DNA of 64,000 bases from Streptomyces xanthophaeus. GTDB lineage: Bacteria > Actinomycetota > Actinomycetes > Streptomycetales > Streptomycetaceae. Shown piece after piece: positions 33,630-41,054 of the stretch. The stretch covers positions 1 through 64,000 of the forward strand of contig NZ_JOFT01000050.1 in the NCBI RefSeq assembly GCF_000725805.1. The letters are read 5' to 3'. The notes under the pieces were generated by a model. The model searched no databases, was not told where the DNA came from, and was given only the letters and a program-made list of their open reading frames with translations. The translations under genes and the position numbers were made by a program. How positions within the stretch are numbered: position 1 is the stretch's first letter; every line of letters begins with the position of its first letter.

Positions 33630-34619
33630 TCACCAGGCGAAGGCCTCCGGGGAGGGCCCCGGCCCGGGGAAGATCTCGTCCAGTCCGGCCAGCACCTCCT
33701 CGCTCAGCTCCAGCTCCAGCGCGCGCAGCGCACTGTCGAGCTGCTCGGCGGTGCGCGGGCCGACGATGGGGCCCGTCACGCCCGGCCGGGTGAGCAGCCA
33801 GGCCAGGGCGGCCTCGCCGGGCTCCAGGCCGTGCTTGTCGAGCAGGTCCTCGTACGCCTGCACCTGCGCCCGTACCGTGCTGTTGGCCAGCGCGTCCGCG
33901 GACCGGCCGGAGGCGCGGCGGCCTCCCTCGACTTCCTTCTTGATGACGCCGCCCAGCAGCCCGCCGTGCAGCGGGGACCAGGGGATGACCCCGAGGCCGT
34001 AGTCCTGGGCGGCAGGGATGACCTCCATCTCGGCGCGCCGCTCGGCGAGGTTGTAGAGGCACTGCTCGCTGACCAGGCCGACCATCCCGCGCCGGGCGGC
34101 CGTCTCGTTGGCCTGGGCGATCTTGTAGCCGGGGAAGTTGGAGGAGCCCGCGTAGAGGATCTTGCCCTGCTGGATCAGTACGTCGACGGCCTGCCAGATC
34201 TCCTCGAAGGGGGTCCGGCGGTCGATGTGGTGGAACTGGTACAGGTCGATGTGGTCGGTCTGGAGCCGCTTGAGGCTGGCCTCGACGGCCCGGCGGATGT
34301 TCAGCGCCGACAGCCGGTCCTCGTTCGGCCAGGTGTCGCCCTCGCGGGACATCGAGCCGTAGACCTTGGTGGCCAGGACCGTCTTCTCCCTGCGCCCGCC
34401 CCCATTGGCGAACCAGGTACCGATGATCTCCTCGGTGCGGCCCTTGTTCTCACCCCACCCGTACACATTGGCCGTGTCCACGAAATTCAGACCCGCGTCG
34501 AGCGCGGCATCCAGGATTCCGTGGCTGGTCGGTTCGTCTGTCTGCGGACCGAAGTTCATCGTGCCGAGTACAAGTCGGCTGACCTTGAGTCCGGTGCGTC
34601 CGAGCTGCGTGTACTTCAT
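33630..34619 (-). CDS. Aldo/keto reductase, 329 aa
   Basis: A NADPH-dependent TIM-barrel reductase. MKYTQLGRTGLKVSRLVLGT opens the barrel. FVDTANVYGWGENKGRTEEI holds the catalytic Asp and Tyr, ATKVYG the Lys and DLYQFHHIDRRTPFEEIWQA the His. GPIVGPRTAEQLDSAL binds the cofactor phosphate. Length is normal. The start is at ATG 34619; an upstream in-frame ATG adds residues outside the family. It is cytoplasmic, with unknown carbonyl substrate. It is divergent from the XRE/DUF6879 cassette across 185 nt. Confidence 0.93.
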   Translation of the reverse strand: MKYTQLGRTGLKVSRLVLGTMNFGPQTDEPTSHGILDAALDAGLNFVDTANVYGWGENKGRTEEIIGTWFANGGGRREKTVLATKVYGSMSREGDTWPNEDRLSALNIRRAVEASLKRLQTDHIDLYQFHHIDRRTPFEEIWQAVDVLIQQGKILYAGSSNFPGYKIAQANETAARRGMVGLVSEQCLYNLAERRAEMEVIPAAQDYGLGVIPWSPLHGGLLGGVIKKEVEGGRRASGRSADALANSTVRAQVQAYEDLLDKHGLEPGEAALAWLLTRPGVTGPIVGPRTAEQLDSALRALELELSEEVLAGLDEIFPGPGPSPEAFAW

Positions 34620-34710
34620 GAGGCACAAGCCAACTGCTTGGAGTCCACTCCAGGCAAGAGCCAACCCGTGCAGCCGCCCCTTTTATGTGCTGTGCGCCGG
34701 AAGGCTAGCC

Positions 34711-34730
34711 GGTTTCCCGTTGTGGAAACC
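34711..34730. promoter_or_regulatory. Inverted repeat, candidate operator of the XRE cassette
   Basis: GGTTTCC (34711-34717) and GGAAACC (34724-34730) are perfect inverted arms around a 6-nt CGTTGT spacer. The site lies between the divergent aldo/keto reductase and the 63-aa first gene of the cassette. Its 20-nt size fits a dimeric helix-turn-helix repressor such as the XRE protein at 35501. Confidence 0.5.
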
Positions 34731-34804
34731 CGAAGGTCTTGCCTGGCTGAAGGCGCTATGGAGAGCATGGAGTGGACCGCAGGGCGCCACAGCGAGGGGG
34801 CACG

Positions 34805-34996
34805 GTGGAGGTTAGGAAGCTGGTCACGACCTGTGAGAACGGGGACTGCCCCACGCTCTACGCGACTGACCGGGACACCCTTCTCGTACAGGGTGGGGTG
34901 CCGGCCGACCACGGACTGGCGATCCCGGCGCACGAGAGCCTGGTGGAAGTCCCCATGGAACTCATCCGGAAGGCCATCCGTGATCAGCTCATCTAG
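34805..34996 (+). CDS. Small protein, first gene of the XRE/DUF6879 cassette, 63 aa
   Basis: Sequence features: VEVRKLVTTCENGDCPTLYA with a CxxxxxC pair, DRDTLLVQGGVPADHGLAIP, and a C-terminal PMELIRKAIRDQL helix. I recall such small proteins next to XRE-type regulators in Streptomyces, without known function. GTG 34805 has a GAGGGGG Shine-Dalgarno sequence just upstream. Its last 17 nt overlap the DUF6879 gene, which implies tight co-expression. It may be a partner or target of the regulator. Confidence 0.75.
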   Translation: MEVRKLVTTCENGDCPTLYATDRDTLLVQGGVPADHGLAIPAHESLVEVPMELIRKAIRDQLI

Positions 34997-35504
34997 CAAC
35001 CTGGCGGGGCGGTTCAAGACTTTCGATCGTGAAGCGTTCCGGCTGGAGATCCTGGACGACTACAACGTGCCGTCGAGCGCAGAGAACCTGCGTGCGTTCC
35101 TCGCCGGTGAGCCGCAGCCGGAGGACTTCAACGACGGTTGGGTCGAGACCGTTCGATCCGCCACGCAGACCGGCAAACGGATGTACCGGGTGCACATTGT
35201 CTCCCGACCGTTGACGGACTACCTACGCTACGAGCTCGGCTGGGGATACATGAAGAACATGACGGGCGGCGAGGAGTTCTTCATCCTGGACATCACCGGG
35301 AAGCCGAACCCCCTGGCAGGGGTGCCGGACTTCTGGCTGTTCGACGAGGCTTCCCCGGTCGTCATGAACTACGACGACACGGGTGCGTTCCTCGGGCCGG
35401 AGTTCCTTGATGCCGGGCGTGCGGCGGACTTCGTCGGTTACCGGGACACGGCTCTCGCCCACGCCGAGCCGTTCTCCGAATGGTGGGCGAAGTACGGCGG
35501 GTGA
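34980..35504 (+). CDS. DUF6879 family protein, 174 aa
   Basis: A soluble protein with FKTFDREAFRLEILDDYNVPSS near the N-terminus, FLAGEPQPEDFNDGWVETV, GKRMYRVHIVSRPLTDYLRYEL and EFFILDITGKPNPLAG. This is the DUF6879 pattern as I recall it, usually encoded just before an XRE/DUF5753 regulator. It has no known function. GTG 34980 lies inside the previous gene (17-nt overlap), and its TGA overlaps the GTG of the XRE gene (GTGA). Codon use is less GC-extreme than in the flanking genes. Confidence 0.8.
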   Translation: MISSSSNLAGRFKTFDREAFRLEILDDYNVPSSAENLRAFLAGEPQPEDFNDGWVETVRSATQTGKRMYRVHIVSRPLTDYLRYELGWGYMKNMTGGEEFFILDITGKPNPLAGVPDFWLFDEASPVVMNYDDTGAFLGPEFLDAGRAADFVGYRDTALAHAEPFSEWWAKYGG

Positions 35505-36331
35505 ACAGAACCGAACTGGGGTCGGCGCTGCGGGCGCTCCGGCAGGCATCCGGGAAGGAGGCCAAGGCCGTCGCACGCAGCGCCGTCATGTCCACCGCCA
35601 AGCTGTCCAAGATCGAGAACGGTCACGTGGCGCCCAGCGTGGTGGACGTGGAACGCATCCTTACGGCCTTGGACGTGTCCGAACAGGTGAAGGCCGAGTA
35701 CATGGCCGCGGCGCGTGCTCAGGCCACGGAGGCGACGGCCTGGCGGCTGTTCCGGCGCATGGGCTTCCACCGGAAGCAGGAGGAGATCAGGGCTCTGGAA
35801 GCCTCGATGAAGCTCCTGCGGCTGTTCCAGCCGTCCCTGGTCCCTGGGCTGTTGCAGACACCCGAATATGTGCGCGCCGTGTTGCGCGGCAAGGGACTGA
35901 GCGAGGAACAGCTTGCCCGCACCATCGGAGCTCGGATCGAGCGTCAACGGGTGCTGTACGACACCGGCAAACAGCTCCGCTTCGTCATCACGGAACCCGT
36001 GCTGCGCTGGCGCCTCCTCCCGCCCGCGATGATGGCAGGACAGCTGGACCGCATCGCCTCCGTCTCCCGCCTGCCGAACGTGGACGTCCGAGTCGTCCCC
36101 CTGGACCGCCCGCAGGCCGACGTGCCGGGGCACTCCTTCGTCATTCGGGACGACCGCATGGTGACGGTCGAGACCACGCACGCCGAGGTGATCGTGACCG
36201 AACCCAGGGATGTCGCCCTGTACGTCGACAAGTACGAGCGCTTCGCCTCGGTGGCCGTGGCCGGTCACGCGATGCGGGCGATGCTCGCTGAGGTCCGGGA
36301 CGGATTCTTGCGCGAACGGGAAACGGGCTAG
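35501..36331 (+). CDS. XRE-family regulator with DUF5753 domain, 276 aa
   Basis: An N-terminal helix-turn-helix (about residues 5-60): LGSALRALRQASGKEAKAVA, then STAKLSKIENGHVAPSVVDVERIL. The rest is a DUF5753 domain: LFQPSLVPGLLQTPEYVRAVL, RIERQRVLYDTGKQLRFVI, EPVLRWRLLP and NVDVRVVPLDRPQADVPGHSFVI. This architecture (WhiJ-like) is abundant in Streptomyces and is often linked to development or antibiotic control through a small partner protein. GTG 35501 is preferred over ATG 35480 because it overlaps the DUF6879 stop. Likely represses its own operon through the inverted repeat at 34711-34730. Confidence 0.9.
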   Translation: MNRTELGSALRALRQASGKEAKAVARSAVMSTAKLSKIENGHVAPSVVDVERILTALDVSEQVKAEYMAAARAQATEATAWRLFRRMGFHRKQEEIRALEASMKLLRLFQPSLVPGLLQTPEYVRAVLRGKGLSEEQLARTIGARIERQRVLYDTGKQLRFVITEPVLRWRLLPPAMMAGQLDRIASVSRLPNVDVRVVPLDRPQADVPGHSFVIRDDRMVTVETTHAEVIVTEPRDVALYVDKYERFASVAVAGHAMRAMLAEVRDGFLRERETG

Positions 36332-36394
36332 ATACCGGTGATCAGAGGCTGGACCATCGTCTCCACCGATTGAGCGAGTGGGGAGGCGCACGCC

Positions 36395-36598
36395 ATGAGC
36401 AGAGCGAAGACGACGATGTCAGGACCGGTGCACCTGTCGTTGCCGAACCTGCCGCCAGAACCGGCGGACGGCTGTGGGGTGTGCAGTGCCCTGATCGTGC
36501 AGCGACGGGAGGCACGGGGCAGGGGCGACCTGTCGGCGGCGACGCATGCCGACGTGGAGATCCGTAACCATCCTCACCGGGCGCGGAGGCCTCGATGA
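36395..36598 (+). CDS. Small cassette protein, 67 aa
   Basis: A short protein with SGPVHLSLPNLPPEPADGCG, a CGVC pair, then SALIVQRREARGRGDLSAAT and a basic His/Arg tail. The Cys pair may bind metal together with another chain. A GGGAGG Shine-Dalgarno sequence at 36381-36386 supports ATG 36395. Its TGA overlaps the ATG of the next gene (ATGA). It lies 63 nt after the XRE gene in the same direction and is probably part of the same transcript. Family not recognised. Confidence 0.7.
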   Translation: MSRAKTTMSGPVHLSLPNLPPEPADGCGVCSALIVQRREARGRGDLSAATHADVEIRNHPHRARRPR

Positions 36599-36816
36599 GG
36601 CGCACCGTGCTGCGATACGTGGAGCACCGGGTCGTGCAGCATCCGGGGACGGACGTGACCTTCGAGGCCGAGTGCCTGCGCTGCGACTGGCAGGCGCCGG
36701 CATCGCAGGACGGGGCGGCCGTCGATGTCGAGTGCATGAGCCACACGGGCCGTACGGGGCATCAGGGCTTCCGCCGCCGGTGTACGTCCTTCGCGTGGGT
36801 CGGGCGTACGGAGTGA
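36595..36816 (+). CDS. DUF7848-like small protein, 73 aa
   Basis: Sequence features: RRTVLRYVEHRVVQHPGTDV, FEAECLRCDWQAPAS with a CxxC pair, DVECMSHTGRTGHQGFRRRC with further Cys and His. The pattern CxxC...C...H...C suggests a small zinc-binding fold. I recall similar proteins (DUF7848) next to XRE regulators in Streptomyces. ATG 36595 overlaps the stop of the 67-aa gene, so the two are coupled. It is the last gene of the five-gene cassette. Confidence 0.75.
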   Translation: MRRTVLRYVEHRVVQHPGTDVTFEAECLRCDWQAPASQDGAAVDVECMSHTGRTGHQGFRRRCTSFAWVGRTE

Positions 36817-36867
36817 CGCACGCGAAAGGTGGCGCCTGGCCCCGGGCGGGTTCGCCGGCGGGTGGGG

Positions 36868-36957
36868 CTACTGGCCGACGGCTGCTGCCACGGCCACGAC
36901 GACGAACATCAGCACGAGCACACCGGCCATGACACGGTTTCTGGTCTTGGGATCCAC
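36868..36957 (-). CDS. Very small single-helix membrane protein, 29 aa
   Basis: Translates as VDPKTRNRVMAGVLVLMFVV followed by VAVAAAVGQ. A basic N-terminus and one hydrophobic helix suggest a membrane-embedded small protein. I recall closely similar tiny ORFs in other Streptomyces, but no function. GTG 36957 is the only start giving this form; the Shine-Dalgarno sequence is weak. It is convergent with the cassette. Confidence 0.55.
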   Translation of the reverse strand: MDPKTRNRVMAGVLVLMFVVVAVAAAVGQ

Positions 36958-37084
36958 CCGTCGAGACTAACGCGGCAGCCCCTGCATCGTGGACGCAGGG
37001 GCTGTGCCGTACCCGCGCTGCGCGGGCGATGTGCCGCGGATCACTGCGGGGCGCAGCGGGCCGTGGCGGCGTGGCGTGGAGCGG

Positions 37085-37225
37085 TCACTGCCAGCTCATG
37101 TCGTTGGTGGCGGAGACCGGGGGCTTCGCGGTGGGCAGGGTGGCGGCGGAGGCGACGGCGGGGGCACCGACGGCGAGGGTGAGGGCGAGGACCGCGGCGG
37201 CCTGGAAGATACGGGTGATGCTCAT
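37085..37225 (-). CDS. Small secreted peptide precursor, 46 aa
   Basis: A signal-peptide-like N-terminus MSITRIFQAAAVLALTLAVG is followed by APAVASA, a likely signal peptidase site near residue 26-28. A short tail of about 20 residues (ATLPTAKPPVSATNDMSWQ) remains. The upstream sequence GAAGGGAAACC gives a Shine-Dalgarno sequence for ATG 37225. It resembles the 48-aa peptide at 39113 in length, leader (both have AVLALTL) and ribosome-binding region. No maturation enzyme is adjacent, so it is probably not a RiPP of known class. Confidence 0.65.
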   Translation of the reverse strand: MSITRIFQAAAVLALTLAVGAPAVASAATLPTAKPPVSATNDMSWQ

Positions 37226-37394
37226 GAGGTCGGTTTCCCTTCGGAGTGCCCTGAGGCAGGTGCGGCTGGTGGTTCCCGGTGGTCCTGCGCCCCGCGGTGG
37301 CGCCGTCCCTTTCCGGTGAGACACAGCTAAGCCGCACCCGGCCGGGCGCAGAAGGCATCTCCGCTGGCCCAAACCGTCCCTGGACGGTTACGGA

Positions 37395-37517
37395 CACCGC
37401 CGCCCCTCAGCCCGCCCTGCTCTGCGACCAGTACGCGGGCATCAGCGGGACGCCCACCGCCGCCCCTCAGCCCGCCCTGCTCTGCGACCAGTACGCGGGC
37501 ATCAGCGGGACGCCCAC
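37395..37517. repeat. Perfect 60-bp tandem duplication
   Basis: 37395-37454 and 37455-37514 are identical, and identity runs 3 nt further. The unit starts CACCGCCGCCCCTCAGCCCG. The right copy contains the last 16 codons and the stop of the gene at 37467-37772; the left copy lies just beyond the stop. The unit is 20 codons long. Identity implies a very recent event or an assembly artefact. Confidence 0.9.
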
Positions 37518-37772
37518 GTCCAGCAGCTGCGCGGCGGGCAGCGCACGGACCCCGAGCAGCCGCAGGCAGACCGACTCCGCACGCTCCTCGGCCGCCTCCA
37601 GGGAGTCGGCCACCACGTAGAAGCCGAGCGTGAAGTGCCCGGGCGGCTGCGGGTGCACGGCCAGGTGCTCGATCCGGTCGCCGGGGCGCAGGCCCGCGCG
37701 GGCCGCCTCGCGCAAGTCGTCGGGGAGATCCTGCGGGGGAGCCGTCCGCAGACGGGCGTGGACGAGGTACAT
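37467..37772 (-). CDS. Conserved hypothetical protein, 101 aa
   Basis: Sequence features: MYLVHARLRTAPPQDLPDDL at the N-terminus, GDRIEHLAVHPQPPGHFTLG, FYVVADSLEAAEERAESVCL, LLGVRALPAAQLLDVGVPLM, ending PAYWSQSRAG. The alternating strand-helix pattern looks like a ferredoxin-like (ABM or muconolactone-isomerase-like) fold, but this is inference. There is no signal. A GGTGGAG Shine-Dalgarno sequence precedes ATG 37772. The 3' end, including the stop, is tandemly duplicated. Confidence 0.7.
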   Translation of the reverse strand: MYLVHARLRTAPPQDLPDDLREAARAGLRPGDRIEHLAVHPQPPGHFTLGFYVVADSLEAAEERAESVCLRLLGVRALPAAQLLDVGVPLMPAYWSQSRAG

Positions 37773-37914
37773 GTCTCCACCGTGCCCCGCCGGGCGCGCT
37801 CTACGTGCCAGCAGGGCTGGCCGGTTGAGGACGTGGCCGGATCGGTCCCAAGGGGCCTCCCCTCTGAGATGATCATGCGCGTAGCGACGTACCAATGGGT
37901 GTTGGGGGACACAG

Positions 37915-38907
37915 GTGTTGACCGAATTGGGGTTGGACGCAAGAGCCGAGGCCGTCTACCGGGCCATGCTGGTGCAGCCGATGTCGGGGGTCGCGGCGCT
38001 CGCCGCGGCCGTGGGGTCCGACGAGGACGGCGTGCGCGAGGCGCTGGACCTGCTCAGCGAGCTCGCGCTGGTGCAGCCGTCCGCCGAGGACAGCGGGCGG
38101 CTGCGCGCGGTCTCCCCGGACATCGGGATGGAGATCCTGATGGCCCGCGGGCAGGCCGAGCTGGCGGCGCAGCAGCAGCGGCTGGAGGCCTCGCGGGCGG
38201 CCGCCGCCCGGCTGATCTCCGAGTACTCCGAGCTGCGCCCGGCAGCCAGCCATCCGGGGGTCGAGCAGCTCATCGGCCTCGACGCGGTCCGCGACCGGCT
38301 CGTCGCGCTGACCCGGGAGACGAAGGAGGAACTGCTGGCCTTCTCGCCCGACGCCACCTTGAGCGAGTCGGCGCTGGCGGCCTCGCGCCCGCTGAACCGG
38401 ACGCTGCTGGAGCGCGGGGTGCGGATGCGCACGCTCTACCTCGACAGCGTGCGCAACAGCCGGCCCTCGGTGGAGCACGCCAACTGGCTGACGGAGCTGG
38501 GCGGGCAGGTCCGCACGGTGGCCGCGCTGCCGACGCGGATGCTCATCGCGGACCGTTCGACCGCGCTGATCCCGGTGAGCGACGACTCCTCGGCGGGCGC
38601 GGTGGTCCTGACCGGGCACGGGATGCTGGTCGCGCTGTGCGCGCTCTTCGAGTCGACGTGGGAGTCGGCGCAGCCGCTGGCGGAGGTGGCGGTGCCGGGG
38701 CCGCACGGGCTCACGTCACAACAGAGCACCGCGGTGAGGCTGTTGTCCGAGGGGCACACGGACGACGCGATCGCCAAGCGGCTGGGGGTGTCCTCGCGGA
38801 CGGCCCGGCGCATCGCCAACGACCTGATGGAACGGCTCGGTGCCCGCAGCCGATTCGAGGCGGGCGTGCGCGCCGTGCAGCAGGGCTGGCTGCCCTTGAA
38901 CCCGTAG
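37915..38907 (+). CDS. TrmB-like/LuxR-type transcriptional regulator, 330 aa
   Basis: An N-terminal winged-helix-like region (about 1-70): LGLDARAEAVYRAMLVQPMS, GVAALAAAVGSDEDGVREAL. A coiled-coil stretch follows (AELAAQQQRLEASRAAAARL), then a phospholipase-D-like effector core (LIGLDAVRDRLVALTRETKE and RGVRMRTLYLDSV, ADRSTALIPVS). The C-terminal LuxR helix-turn-helix (about 265-325) reads GLTSQQSTAVRLLSEGHTDD, AIAKRLGVSSRTARRIAND. No receiver domain. GTG 37915 is used. It ends at a 21-bp hairpin. Its position near two secreted peptides and two secreted cell-wall enzymes suggests it may control them. Confidence 0.87.
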   Translation: MLTELGLDARAEAVYRAMLVQPMSGVAALAAAVGSDEDGVREALDLLSELALVQPSAEDSGRLRAVSPDIGMEILMARGQAELAAQQQRLEASRAAAARLISEYSELRPAASHPGVEQLIGLDAVRDRLVALTRETKEELLAFSPDATLSESALAASRPLNRTLLERGVRMRTLYLDSVRNSRPSVEHANWLTELGGQVRTVAALPTRMLIADRSTALIPVSDDSSAGAVVLTGHGMLVALCALFESTWESAQPLAEVAVPGPHGLTSQQSTAVRLLSEGHTDDAIAKRLGVSSRTARRIANDLMERLGARSRFEAGVRAVQQGWLPLNP

Positions 38908-38926
38908 GGCCCGAACCGTCCCACCG

Positions 38927-38971
38927 AGGCCGCCCGGCCGGATCACCCCAGGTGATCCGGCCGGGCGGCCT
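38927..38971 (+). terminator. Perfect 21-bp hairpin after the LuxR-type gene
   Basis: Arm 38927-38947 (begins AGGCCGCCCGGCCGGATCAC) pairs exactly with 38951-38971 around CCA, and TTCT follows. A strong rightward terminator. Confidence 0.9.
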
Positions 38972-39112
38972 TCTGCATGGACGGGTTCGGCCATGGCCCG
39001 TTCGGGCCAGTCGATCTCTCTTCCGGTGCGTGCTGCGGGCGGCGAATCTATTGCTTGTCAGCGAGGGAGACCTCGGGGACCAGCACGGAAGACGAAAGGA
39101 AGAACACCTCTC

Positions 39113-39259
39113 ATGCGTACGGGAATCCTCCGGGCCACCGCGGTCCTCGCCCTCACCCTCGGCATCACCTCGATCGCCCCGATGGCCTCGGCCCACGCCC
39201 CCTCCCACCCGGCGAAGGTGAACGCGCCGGCCAACGCCCCCGCCACCGCGGCGCGTTAG
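39113..39259 (+). CDS. Small secreted peptide precursor, 48 aa
   Basis: MRTGILRATAVLALTLGITS is followed by IAPMASAHAPSH, with a likely signal peptidase site near ASA (about residue 27). The mature tail is about 20 residues rich in Pro, Ala, Asn and His. AAAGGAAGAA precedes ATG 39113 as a Shine-Dalgarno sequence. It resembles the 46-aa peptide at 37085-37225 in leader and length, and the two lie on opposite strands around the regulator. Function unknown. Confidence 0.65.
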   Translation: MRTGILRATAVLALTLGITSIAPMASAHAPSHPAKVNAPANAPATAAR

Positions 39260-39463
39260 CCGACCGGCCCACCCGCCCCACCCGCACCACCCCTGCTCCC
39301 CCTGGACCGCTGTACCTGCAGGACAGCTGTCCGTCCGCACCACCACCGCACCACCGCACCACCGCGCACCACCGCGCACCTCGTACTTCCCCGCGCCGCC
39401 GGTCGAGCCCCCCGCTCCCGGCCGTCGCATCCGAACCTTCCGAACCCGAACCGGAGCACAGCC

Positions 39464-40897
39464 ATGTCCCGATACCTGCAGAACACCCGCCGCACGGCCG
39501 TCGCCGCCCTCGTCGCCGGGGCCGTCGCCTCCGGCATGGTGGTGGCCGTCCAGTCCACCGCCAGCGCCGCACCGGCCGCCGTCACCGCGGAGCCCGCCCC
39601 CAACCCCGACTTCGGCAGCACCGGACAGGGAACGGAGTCCCCGGTGGAGGAGGAGCTCCGCGGGTCGCTGTACGCCGCCTCCACCCAGCAGATCAGCCGC
39701 AGCGCGGTGATCGAGCGGGCCAGGGACTGGGTCGGGATCGGGCTCAGATACGACTGGGACGGCAAGCACAACGGGTACCGCACCGACTGCTCCGGCTTCG
39801 TCTCGATGGCCTGGGACCTCGACTCCTCGCTGACCACCGACACCTTCGAGCCGCGGGGCGTGGTCAAGTCGATCTCCAAGGGGGAGCTGAAGGCCGGTGA
39901 CGCCCTCCTGGACAACGACTCGGGCGCCGGCGGCCACGTCGTCCTCTTCGAGAAGTGGGCCAACTCCGACAAGACCAAGTACTACGGGTTCGACTTCACC
40001 CCGAGCGGGGTCCACCACCGCGTCTACGACTACCCGTACTACCCGGGCTACGGCCCGTACTACCCGGTCCGCTACAAGAACATCGCCGACGACACCGTGG
40101 TCACGCCCCCGGTGGTGCCCTCCGGCATGAGCGACCTGGTCGCGGCCAACCTCAACGGCGACGGGGTCGACGACGTGGTCGGCGTGGAGGCCTCCACCGG
40201 CAAGCTGTGGCTGTACAAGGGCAGCGCGAACGGGACCATCGCGAACGGTGGCGGCCGTGTGGAGATAGGCAGCGGCGGCTGGAACGGCATGTCCAACCTG
40301 GCGGCCGGTGACTTCACCGGTGACCGCAAGGACGACATCATCGCCACCCAGGAGTCCACCGGGAAGCTCTTCCTCTACCCCGGCACCGGCAGCGGCCTCG
40401 GCACCCGCAAGGAGATCGGTTCGGGCGGCTGGAACGGCATGCACGACGTGGTCGGCGGCGACTTCACCGGCGACGGCAAGGCCGACATCGCCGGCGTCGA
40501 GACCTCCACCGGCAAGCTCTGGCTCTACAAGGGCAACGGCGCGGGCGCCGTCGGCGGGGGCGGCAGCCGGGTCATGATCGGCAGCGGTGGCTGGAACGGC
40601 ATGCACGACCTGGTCGGCATGGACGTGGACAACGACGGCAAGTCCGACGTCGTCGGGGCGGAGACCTCGACGGGCAAGCTCTGGCTGTACAAGAGCAACG
40701 GCGCGGGCCTGAACTCCCGTACGGAGATCGGCTCGGCCGGCTGGAACGGCATGAACGACCTCACCGGCGGCGACTTCACCTCGAACGCGAACGACGACCT
40801 CGTCGGCGTCGAGAAGTCCACCGGAAAGCTCTTCCTCTACCCGGGTACCGGCACGGGCCTGGGTGCGCGCAAGGAGATCGGCACCGGCGGCTGGTAG
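39464..40897 (+). CDS. Secreted NlpC/P60-like peptidase with five FG-GAP repeats, 477 aa
   Basis: Signal peptide residues 1-36, cleavage near STASA-AP. The catalytic domain (about 75-205) has YRTDCSGFVSMAWDL with nucleophile Cys109, and GGHVVLFEKW with His158, the layout of NlpC/P60 or CHAP-like amidases. The C-terminal half (about 218-477) is five FG-GAP/VCBS repeats of about 50 residues, each with a calcium-loop-like NGDGVDDVV and TGKLWLYKG, separated by GSGGWNGM. They would form a beta-propeller. Likely cleaves cell-wall peptide or another amide outside the cell. Start ATG 39464. The same repeats occur in the next gene. Confidence 0.85.
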   Translation: MSRYLQNTRRTAVAALVAGAVASGMVVAVQSTASAAPAAVTAEPAPNPDFGSTGQGTESPVEEELRGSLYAASTQQISRSAVIERARDWVGIGLRYDWDGKHNGYRTDCSGFVSMAWDLDSSLTTDTFEPRGVVKSISKGELKAGDALLDNDSGAGGHVVLFEKWANSDKTKYYGFDFTPSGVHHRVYDYPYYPGYGPYYPVRYKNIADDTVVTPPVVPSGMSDLVAANLNGDGVDDVVGVEASTGKLWLYKGSANGTIANGGGRVEIGSGGWNGMSNLAAGDFTGDRKDDIIATQESTGKLFLYPGTGSGLGTRKEIGSGGWNGMHDVVGGDFTGDGKADIAGVETSTGKLWLYKGNGAGAVGGGGSRVMIGSGGWNGMHDLVGMDVDNDGKSDVVGAETSTGKLWLYKSNGAGLNSRTEIGSAGWNGMNDLTGGDFTSNANDDLVGVEKSTGKLFLYPGTGTGLGARKEIGTGGW

Positions 40898-41054
40898 CCC
40901 CGGCCGGGCCGCAGGAGCGCGGGGGGCGGGACGGCGTCCGTACCCGCCCCGCCCTTGCGCACCTCCGCCCCGCCCTCCCCTCCTTCTTCGCCCTCGGGCA
41001 CGACTCCCTCTTCCTGAAACTCCCTTGGCACCCCGTGCCGGTTTGGACTTCCCC

